Below, piece after piece: positions 32,358-39,069 of a stretch of DNA of 41,279 nt (its first letter is position 1; the number at the start of each line of letters is the position of its first letter). The DNA comes from Kiritimatiellia bacterium (GTDB lineage Bacteria > Verrucomicrobiota > Kiritimatiellia > RFP12 > UBA1067). Both the position numbers and the translations under genes were made by a program. Where the stretch lies: NCBI GenBank assembly GCA_016302985.1, contig JAEDMN010000003.1:1-41279 (forward strand). Direction: 5' to 3'. The notes beneath the pieces are model-generated. The model was not told where the DNA came from and ran no database searches. It saw only the letters and a program-made list of their open reading frames with translations.

Positions 32358-33128
32358 ATGCTGAAGGAAAAATTCGACCTCACGGGCAAGTGGGCCTTCG
32401 TCACGGGCAGCGCGCGCGGCATCGGCCGCGCCATCGCCGCCGGCCTGGCCGAATTCGGGGCGAAGGTCGTCGTGCACGGCACGAAGCCCTCGCAGCCCCT
32501 CGACGAGTCCCTCGCCGAAGCGCGGAAGTGGTCCCCGGATTCGTTCGCGGTCACGGGCGACCTTTCGAGCGCGGGCGCGGTGGCGGACCTCTTCGCGCAG
32601 ATGCGCGAGCGCGGCGTCGAGCCCGACATCGTGGTCTGCAACGCCTCGACGCAGAAGAACGTGCCCTGGCACGAGATCCCGCTCGCCGACATGCAGGAGC
32701 AGATGCAGGTGAACTTCAACGCCACCTTCCAGATGTTCCAGATGGCCTACCCGCACATGAAGGCGCGGGGCTGGGGCCGGCTGATCGTCGTCGGGAGCGT
32801 CCAGGAGCAGCGTCCGCACCCCCTGATGGCCGTCTACGCCGCGTCGAAGAGCGCGCAGGAGAATCTCGTGCGCAACCTCGCGCGCCAGATCTCGAAGGAG
32901 GGCATCACGGTGAACAACCTCTGCCCGGGCGTCTTCGCGACGGACCGGAACAAGGCGGCCCTGGGCAATCCCGTCTACGCCGAGAAGGTGATGAACGCGA
33001 TCCCGATGCACGACTACGCGCGCCCCGAGGACGCCGCCGGCACGGCGGTGCTGCTTGCGAGCGACGCCGGCCGCTACATCACCGGCGCGACGATCCTGAT
33101 CGACGGCGGGCTGCGCCTGCCCGGATGA
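32358..33128 (+). CDS. Short-chain dehydrogenase/reductase (gluconate 5-dehydrogenase-like)
   Basis: The protein has 256 residues, the usual length for a classical SDR. GAGGT lies 4 bases before the ATG. The cofactor motif is TGSARGIGRA near residue 17. The NNAG-type motif is present as CNAST. The catalytic residues are S147 in VVGSVQEQ and Y160/K164 in VYAASK. The family tail GATILIDGGLRLPG closes the protein. It would oxidise or reduce a sugar acid or other secondary alcohol with NAD(P)+. It follows the GH13 gene by 30 bases and appears to be the last gene of the nfeD-qmcA-rraA-GH13-SDR group. Gluconate 5-dehydrogenase and 3-oxoacyl reductase are the nearest familiar types, but I cannot decide the substrate. 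Confidence 0.87.
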   Translation: MLKEKFDLTGKWAFVTGSARGIGRAIAAGLAEFGAKVVVHGTKPSQPLDESLAEARKWSPDSFAVTGDLSSAGAVADLFAQMRERGVEPDIVVCNASTQKNVPWHEIPLADMQEQMQVNFNATFQMFQMAYPHMKARGWGRLIVVGSVQEQRPHPLMAVYAASKSAQENLVRNLARQISKEGITVNNLCPGVFATDRNKAALGNPVYAEKVMNAIPMHDYARPEDAAGTAVLLASDAGRYITGATILIDGGLRLPG

Positions 33129-33165
33129 AGGTTGAACGTTGAAGGTAGAAGGTAGAAGGTAGAAG
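33124..33165. repeat. Heptamer tandem repeat that includes the GDPD ribosome binding site
   Basis: Six successive 7-base units follow the pattern GNTGAAN / GTAGAAG: GATGAAG, GTTGAAC, GTTGAAG, then three identical GTAGAAG copies (33145-33165). The array overlaps the end of the SDR stop region and runs into GAGAG, ending about 9 bases before the ATG at 33175. Each unit contains AAGG-like sequence at its junction, so copy number could change ribosome-site spacing. Similar degenerate heptamer arrays occur between genes in some PVC genomes (from memory). Confidence 0.75.
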
Positions 33166-33174
33166 GAGAGCACG

Positions 33175-34119
33175 ATGAAGAGATTGCTGGCGATGGGTGT
33201 GTGCGCGCTGACGGTGGCCGCGATGGCCGGGGCGCGCGAGGATGGTCTGTTCATCTCCCATGTCCACCGCGGCGGCGGCAAGCTGGAGCGGCCGGACAAC
33301 ACGCTCGAGACCTTCCTGTGGTGCTGGGGCAACGGCTCCGCGCTGGAGTGCGACTGCCGCTGCACGTCCGACGGCGTCGGCATCATGTTCCACGACAACG
33401 ACCTGAAGCGTACGCCCCGCGGCATCCCCGCCGACTGGAAGACGCGCAAGATCAGCTCGATGAAGTGGGAGGAGGTCCGCGACATCGACGTCGGCAGCTA
33501 CCTCGACCCGCAGTACGCCTCGCAGCGCATCCCCACGATCGAGGCCGTCATGGCCGCGATGAAGGGGCATCCGTCCTACCTGCTCTTCGTGGACGAGAAA
33601 GGCGCCGGCCCCGAACGCATCGCCGCCGCGGCGAAGAAGTTCGGCGTCATCGACCAGGTCTACTACACGGGCTGCAGCTATCCCAACATCGTGAAGTGGA
33701 ACGAGGCCGTGCCGGGCGGGAAGTCGCTCCTCTGGATCGGCAAGTTCCCGAAGTTCAAGGACCGCTTCGACCCCGCGAAGCGCGCCGCGATGGGCAGGGC
33801 CGTCCAGGAACATTTCGAGAAGTACATGGTCGAGCTGCGCAAGGCGGACTTCAAGTACGTGACCGCCGTGTCGCTGCACACCTACTGGAACCCGAAGGAT
33901 CCGGTCGACCCGTTCATCATCGGCACGGACTACCTGAAGAAGCTCATCGACGAGTTCCACGCCCACGGCGTGAAGGTCTGCTCGATCCCGTTCGAGGGCG
34001 GCGAGACCGAGGCGGTCTACCACCGACTCTGGGAACTCGGCTGCGACGGGTTCTCGACGGACTATCCGTCCGTGATGTTCAAGGTCATCCGCGACCTGAA
34101 GGCCGCCGCGAAGAAGTAG
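33175..34119 (+). CDS. Exported glycerophosphodiester phosphodiesterase
   Basis: The protein has 314 residues. It begins with a signal peptide (MKRLLAMGVCALTVAAMAGA), so it acts outside the cytoplasm. GDPD signatures are present: SHVHRGGGKLERPDNTLETF (the HRG and P-D/E-N-T motif), ALECDCRCTSDG (the Glu and Asp metal ligands of the E-x-D motif), and MFHDNDLKRT (the HD motif). A C-terminal DGFSTDYPS matches the family's usual D-G-x-x-T-D-x-P. The enzyme hydrolyses glycerophosphodiesters to glycerol-3-phosphate and an alcohol, or related lipid headgroup esters. The middle part is longer than in the short cytoplasmic type. The ribosome site is supplied by a tandem repeat, AAGGAGAG. It is followed after 30 bases by the macroglobulin gene. 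Confidence 0.9.
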   Translation: MKRLLAMGVCALTVAAMAGAREDGLFISHVHRGGGKLERPDNTLETFLWCWGNGSALECDCRCTSDGVGIMFHDNDLKRTPRGIPADWKTRKISSMKWEEVRDIDVGSYLDPQYASQRIPTIEAVMAAMKGHPSYLLFVDEKGAGPERIAAAAKKFGVIDQVYYTGCSYPNIVKWNEAVPGGKSLLWIGKFPKFKDRFDPAKRAAMGRAVQEHFEKYMVELRKADFKYVTAVSLHTYWNPKDPVDPFIIGTDYLKKLIDEFHAHGVKVCSIPFEGGETEAVYHRLWELGCDGFSTDYPSVMFKVIRDLKAAAKK

Positions 34120-34149
34120 TCCGCCAATCCTATCCCGGGGAGTCCTGCC

Positions 34150-37100
34150 GTGTCGTTCAACAAGTTCCTCGCCGTCGCCCTCCTGCTTGCCGCGGGCTGC
34201 GACCAGTCCGGTCCGAAGCCCGTCGACGCGTCGCCCGCGAAGGCCTCCAGCCAGGAAGTCGCCGCCCTGCAGTCGGCGCTGGACGCGCAGGCGAAGTCCG
34301 TTTCGAACGCCGTCCCGGTGAAGGCCGACGCGGACGGGGAGGCGGACGACGACGGCGCGGAGCACCCGAAGCCGGAGCCGGCCGTCACCGGCTTCTTGGA
34401 CGGCGAGGGGCTTGTCCGGCTCCAGTTCAACGACATGCCCGACCTCGGCGTGCTGAACAGCTACGTCAAGATCACCCCCGATCCCGGCCCCCTTGTCCAG
34501 GACTGGTGGCCCTGGAGCAAGACCTGCATCCTGAAGGGCGACTTCAAGCCGCGCACGACCTACCGGCTCGTCGCCCGCAAGGGCCTGCCCATGCAGGACG
34601 GACGGACCACCGCGGAGGATTTCCGGCGCACCTGGACGACGGGCGACCGGTCCAAGAGCATCGCGTTCGCGCACGAGGGCCGCTATCTTCCCGCCGCCGG
34701 GCGCCGTCTCGTCGCCCTCAAGTCGGTCAACGTGACGAACCTCCTCTGCGAGATCCGTCCCGTCCCGGCCCGCAACATCGTCCAGCTCCTCGCCCGCGAG
34801 GAGAGCGAATACGACAGCTATTACGGGGGAGGCGGCGACTCGTCCAACACGCGTGAGCTCGCGGGCGAGCCCCTCGAACGTCCGGTTCGCGTGAAGGGGC
34901 GACTGAACAAGGAGACCGTCACGCCCCTCGTCGTCAGCGACGTGGACGGCCGCGCGGCCAACGGCGTCTACCTCGTCGGCGCGCGCGCGGACGAGAAGCC
35001 GTCGTGCGAGTCCGTCTGGCGCCTGGTGTGCGTGACGGACATCGGCCTTTCCGTCCGCGAGGCCCATGGCACGGTCTACGTCTGGGCGACCTCGCTCACG
35101 ACCGGACGCCCGCTGCCCGACATCAACGTCCTCGTCTACGGATCGAACAACATCGTCCTCGCCGAGGGCGTGACGGACGCGGAGGGCTGGTGCTGCTGCG
35201 AACTGCCCAAGACCGGGACCCGCTTCGCCGTCGTCGCGAAGAAGATGGACGGCTCCGACACCTCGTTCCTGGCGCTGCGCGACGAAATCGACGAATCCAT
35301 CCCCTCCGGCGTCCGCCGTCCGTTCCTTGACAAGGGGGAGAGCGAGGCCTTCGTCTGGACCGAGCGCGGCATCTACCGCCATGACGAGAAGATCCTCGTC
35401 CACGCGCTGCTGCGCGACCACGCCGGGAACGCCCCGAAGCCGTTCCCCGTCAGATTCCTCCTCCAGGATCCCGAGGGCCGCGACTTCATGACGCGGACGA
35501 TCATGCCGGACGCCTTCGGTTCCGTCGTCTGCGAGGAATTCTCCGTTCCCGCCGAGCAGAAGAGCGGCCGCTGGAAGATCTACGCGCTCACCCCGGGCGA
35601 ACCCGGGAACCTGCTGGGCGAATGCGGCGTCAAGGTCGAGGAATTCGTCCCGCCGCAGATCCGTGTCAAGGTCACGCCGCCTGTGGCGGGGGGACGCGCG
35701 ACGAGCAATCTCGTCTTCTCCGTCGCCGGCGAGCATCTCTTCGGCGGTCCCGCGAAGGGGCTTCCGGTCGACGCCGCCGTCATGTTCGAGGACGCCCCGT
35801 TCGCCCCCAAGGGCTGGGAGTCCTTCCGTTTCGGCGACGAGAACCGCCGTCTCGAGCCCAACTTCTCAAAGCTCGACGCGACGCGCCTGGACGCGGACGG
35901 CAAGGCGAGCTTCTCGGCCGACTTCCCCGTGCGCACGCGCCCCCGCGCGGCCGTCCGCATGACGGTCCAGGGCAGCGTCTTCGAGAGCGGCGGCCGTCCC
36001 GCGTCCGCGCGGGCCCAGGTCGAGCTTCACGCCTACCCGTTCTACATCGGCGTCCAGCTTCCCGAGTCCCTCCGCGAGGGGAAGTCGCCCCGCGACTGCC
36101 GTGTCGTCCTCGTCAATTCGGACGGCACCCCGCACCGCGGTCCCTGCACGCTCACCGCCCGTTTCGAGCGCGTCGAGCGTGTCTACGGGCTGCACAGGGT
36201 CGACGGTGGCTGGGAATGGCGTTCCGACCTCGTCCGCTACCCCATGGGCGATGCATTCGAGGTCCCTGTGGCCGCGACTGGCCTGGCGAACCTCCCCGTG
36301 CCCGTCTCCGCGTGCGGCGACTGCGCCGTGACGCTGACGGACGACGCGACGGGCGTCTCCTTCGGCGCCAGCTACTGGGTGGGCGGAACGGCCGACGGGG
36401 CCGTCCGCGCGTCCCTCGAGAATCCCTCGCGCGTGACGCTCAAGGCCGATCGCCCCGTCTACCATCCCGGCGATCGTCCGCGGATCACCGTGAAGGCCCC
36501 GTTCGCCGGTTCCGCCTGGTTGAACGTCGTCCGCGACGAGATGGTCTATTCGCAGGTCTTCGCGCTGACCAACGCGACGTCGGAGGTCGTGCTCGAGCCC
36601 GTCACCGGGAAGTGGGCGCCCGGCGTCGACGTGTACCTGAGCGTGGTCCAGGCCGCGAAGGCGCAGTCCGTGGAAGGCCGCACCTCCGCCAACCGGGCCT
36701 ACGGCGTCCTGCCGCTCCGGGTGGCGACCCTCGACAGCTCGCTCGAGGTGAAGGTCGCGGCCAAGGTGGCCTGCCGGCCGAACGGCGGCAGCGACGTGGA
36801 GGTTTCGGTCGAGGCGAAGGGCGCCGCGGCGACGGGCGCGCGCGCGGTCGTCACGGTGGTGGACGAAGGCATCCACATGCTCACGGACCAGAAGGTGCCC
36901 GATCCCGCCGGCTGGTTCGGCGAGACGCGCGACGCCGTGCGTCCGCTCTGGGACATCTACTACCGGCTGCTCCCGGTCCTCGAGCCCGGGCTGCGCCGCG
37001 CGGGCGCGAAGACGGGCGGCGGCGCCGAGGGCGACCTCTTCCGCCGCGTCAGCCCCATCCCGACGCGCCGGTTCCGCCCCCTCAGCGTCTGGAAGACGGA

Positions 37101-39018
37101 CGTCGAGCTGAAGGACGGGCGCGCGGTCGTGCCGTTCTCCCTGCCGGAATTCGTGGGCGAGATCCGCGCGACGGCCGTCGCCTACAACCGCCGCGCCACG
37201 GGTGCCGGCGCGGCCCACGCGAAGGTCGCGCCGAATCTGGTGGCGCAGCCCGACGCGCCGCGCTTCGTGGCGCCCGGAGACGTCTTCCTCGCCACGCTGA
37301 CGCTCTCCAACCGCAGCGGACGCGACGGGACCGTCGCCTATGACCTGATGGCCGGCGGCCCGCTGGCCCTGGACCGTCCCGTCCACAGCGAGATCCGCCT
37401 GGCCGACGGGGCCAGCGAGACGCTGACGTTCCCCGTGCGCGCCGGACAGGCGCCCGGCGAGGGCTCGCTCGTCTTCGTCTGCGAGGGCCTGGGCGAAAAG
37501 CACAAGAACGAGATCCTCCTGCCCGTCCGCCCCGCCGCGCCCTGGATGCAGACCGCCACGACGCGCTGCCTCCAGCCCGGCGCGAAGCAGGTTTTCACGA
37601 ACGACGCGGGCATCCTGCCCGGGGCGACGCGCCGCACGTTCCTCGTCTCGGCCCAGCCGGTCGCTGAACTGGCGGCGGCGCTCGCCCATCTCGTCGAATA
37701 TCCGCACGGTTGCCTGGAGCAGACGGTTTCACGCGTCTTCCCGCTGATTTCGGCGGGCGGGATCCTGAACACGCTGCCTGTGGCGGACACTTCCGCCGTC
37801 CATGACGCGCGGGGGGCCGTCTCGGCCGGAATCCGCCGCGTCTGCGCGATGATGCATGCGAACGACTTCTCGATGTGGCCCGACAGCGCCACGCCGCCGT
37901 GGGACCGCGACGTCTCCCTCTGGGCCGCGCATTTCCTCGTCGAGGCGGGCAGGGCGGGGTTCGACGTTCCCCGCGACCGGATCGTGCAGGTCCAGGGCTA
38001 CCTTCGCCGGTGGGCGATGTCCACGAACGAGACGACGAGCGTCTATGCCTGCCATTCGCTGGCCCTCGCCGGCACGCCGGACATGGACCGCATGCTCTAC
38101 TGGTTCGACCGCCGTGCGTCGTTGTCTACGCTGGACCGTGCCCGGCTGGCCAGGGCCTTCGTCCGTCCGGGCGACCGCGCCCGTGCCCGCGAGCTGCTTG
38201 CGTCCACGTCCGCCACGGGCGTGGCGGACGCGTCCTTCCTGCTCCTCGCGCGGCTCGACCTCGATCCCGCCGACCCGGAGATTCCCGCGCTTGCGACCTT
38301 TCTCCTGGATCGCCGCGACGCGCGGCTCAACCACTGGCTGACCACGGCAGACAACGCCCACGCCCTGCTTGCGCTGGGAGGCTACTACCGCGCGCATCCC
38401 GCGACGACGGCGCAGCCGAACGTGGTGGTGAATTTCGAAGGGAACGAGGAGTCCATTGCCACGAAGCACCCGCGCACCTTCGTCGGAGGAGGGGAGATCG
38501 CCGTCTCGAATCGCGGCGAGGGCCCGGTCTTCCTCTCCGTGCGGACGCTCGCGCTGCCCGAAGCCGACAAGGCCGCGCCGGAGGCGCAGGGCATTTCCGT
38601 CCGTCGGCGTTTCCTCCGCACGGACGGGACGGAGGCCGATCTCGCGACGCTGGTTCGCGGCGAAATGATCCTCGTCGAGGTCTCTCTCTCCGCCCCGGCG
38701 AAGACGACTTACGCGGATCTCGTCGTCGAAGAGCTCCTGCCGGCCTGCTTCGAGCCCGATCAGTCGAGCCTGGACGGCTTCCCGTGGATGGAGAAGTACG
38801 ACCGTGCATGGGAGCTGCGCCGCGAACTGCGCGACGACCGCGTGCTGGGCTTCTCGCGCAGGTTCGACCTCGAGCCCGGCAAGACCGCGACATTCGTCTA
38901 CGCGGTCCGCGTCGTGAGCGCCGGTGTGTTCATCCTCCCCGGCTCCTCGGTCGAGGCGATGTACGCGCCCGCGATCCGCGCCCGCGGCGCCTCGCAGCGC
39001 ATCCGCGTCGAGAAGTAG
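34150..39018 (+). CDS. Alpha-2-macroglobulin-family lipoprotein with thioester motif
   Basis: The protein has 1622 residues, close to the 1653 of E. coli YfhM. The start is a GTG at 34150 with GGGGAG 7 bases upstream, giving a lipoprotein signal (VALLLAAGC, Cys17). The N-terminal region (about 20-130) is low in order, followed by macroglobulin-like domains (for example EAFVWTERGIYRHDEKILVHALLRD in pieces: VWTERGIYRHDEK and ILVHALL). The A2M core includes SVWKTDVELKDGRAVVPFSLPEF (in pieces: SVWKTDVELKDGR and PFSLPEFVGEIRATAV). The thioester-forming site is CLEQ at residues 1188-1191 (HGCLEQTVSRVFP), inside an alpha/alpha toroid that runs to about 1400, then a receptor-binding-like C-terminal beta domain. 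Bacterial family members sit in the periplasm and trap attacking proteases through the thioester. The common partner pbpC is not adjacent. Confidence 0.92.
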   Translation: MSFNKFLAVALLLAAGCDQSGPKPVDASPAKASSQEVAALQSALDAQAKSVSNAVPVKADADGEADDDGAEHPKPEPAVTGFLDGEGLVRLQFNDMPDLGVLNSYVKITPDPGPLVQDWWPWSKTCILKGDFKPRTTYRLVARKGLPMQDGRTTAEDFRRTWTTGDRSKSIAFAHEGRYLPAAGRRLVALKSVNVTNLLCEIRPVPARNIVQLLAREESEYDSYYGGGGDSSNTRELAGEPLERPVRVKGRLNKETVTPLVVSDVDGRAANGVYLVGARADEKPSCESVWRLVCVTDIGLSVREAHGTVYVWATSLTTGRPLPDINVLVYGSNNIVLAEGVTDAEGWCCCELPKTGTRFAVVAKKMDGSDTSFLALRDEIDESIPSGVRRPFLDKGESEAFVWTERGIYRHDEKILVHALLRDHAGNAPKPFPVRFLLQDPEGRDFMTRTIMPDAFGSVVCEEFSVPAEQKSGRWKIYALTPGEPGNLLGECGVKVEEFVPPQIRVKVTPPVAGGRATSNLVFSVAGEHLFGGPAKGLPVDAAVMFEDAPFAPKGWESFRFGDENRRLEPNFSKLDATRLDADGKASFSADFPVRTRPRAAVRMTVQGSVFESGGRPASARAQVELHAYPFYIGVQLPESLREGKSPRDCRVVLVNSDGTPHRGPCTLTARFERVERVYGLHRVDGGWEWRSDLVRYPMGDAFEVPVAATGLANLPVPVSACGDCAVTLTDDATGVSFGASYWVGGTADGAVRASLENPSRVTLKADRPVYHPGDRPRITVKAPFAGSAWLNVVRDEMVYSQVFALTNATSEVVLEPVTGKWAPGVDVYLSVVQAAKAQSVEGRTSANRAYGVLPLRVATLDSSLEVKVAAKVACRPNGGSDVEVSVEAKGAAATGARAVVTVVDEGIHMLTDQKVPDPAGWFGETRDAVRPLWDIYYRLLPVLEPGLRRAGAKTGGGAEGDLFRRVSPIPTRRFRPLSVWKTDVELKDGRAVVPFSLPEFVGEIRATAVAYNRRATGAGAAHAKVAPNLVAQPDAPRFVAPGDVFLATLTLSNRSGRDGTVAYDLMAGGPLALDRPVHSEIRLADGASETLTFPVRAGQAPGEGSLVFVCEGLGEKHKNEILLPVRPAAPWMQTATTRCLQPGAKQVFTNDAGILPGATRRTFLVSAQPVAELAAALAHLVEYPHGCLEQTVSRVFPLISAGGILNTLPVADTSAVHDARGAVSAGIRRVCAMMHANDFSMWPDSATPPWDRDVSLWAAHFLVEAGRAGFDVPRDRIVQVQGYLRRWAMSTNETTSVYACHSLALAGTPDMDRMLYWFDRRASLSTLDRARLARAFVRPGDRARARELLASTSATGVADASFLLLARLDLDPADPEIPALATFLLDRRDARLNHWLTTADNAHALLALGGYYRAHPATTAQPNVVVNFEGNEESIATKHPRTFVGGGEIAVSNRGEGPVFLSVRTLALPEADKAAPEAQGISVRRRFLRTDGTEADLATLVRGEMILVEVSLSAPAKTTYADLVVEELLPACFEPDQSSLDGFPWMEKYDRAWELRRELRDDRVLGFSRRFDLEPGKTATFVYAVRVVSAGVFILPGSSVEAMYAPAIRARGASQRIRVEK

Positions 39019-39053
39019 CGGCCTCGTTCGGTCTTCCTCGCTGGACACGGTTT

Positions 39054-39062
39054 TGGTAGAAT
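39054..39062 (+). promoter_or_regulatory. Extended -10 box directly before the right-edge hydrolase
   Basis: TGGTAGAAT has hexamer 39057-39062, which ends 7 bases before the ATG at 39070. The predicted mRNA is leaderless. It is the same TGGTAGAAT sequence as at 26781-26789. A TTCCTC at 39034-39039 is a possible weak -35, with a 17-base spacer. Confidence 0.55.
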
Positions 39063-39069
39063 CGTGGCC

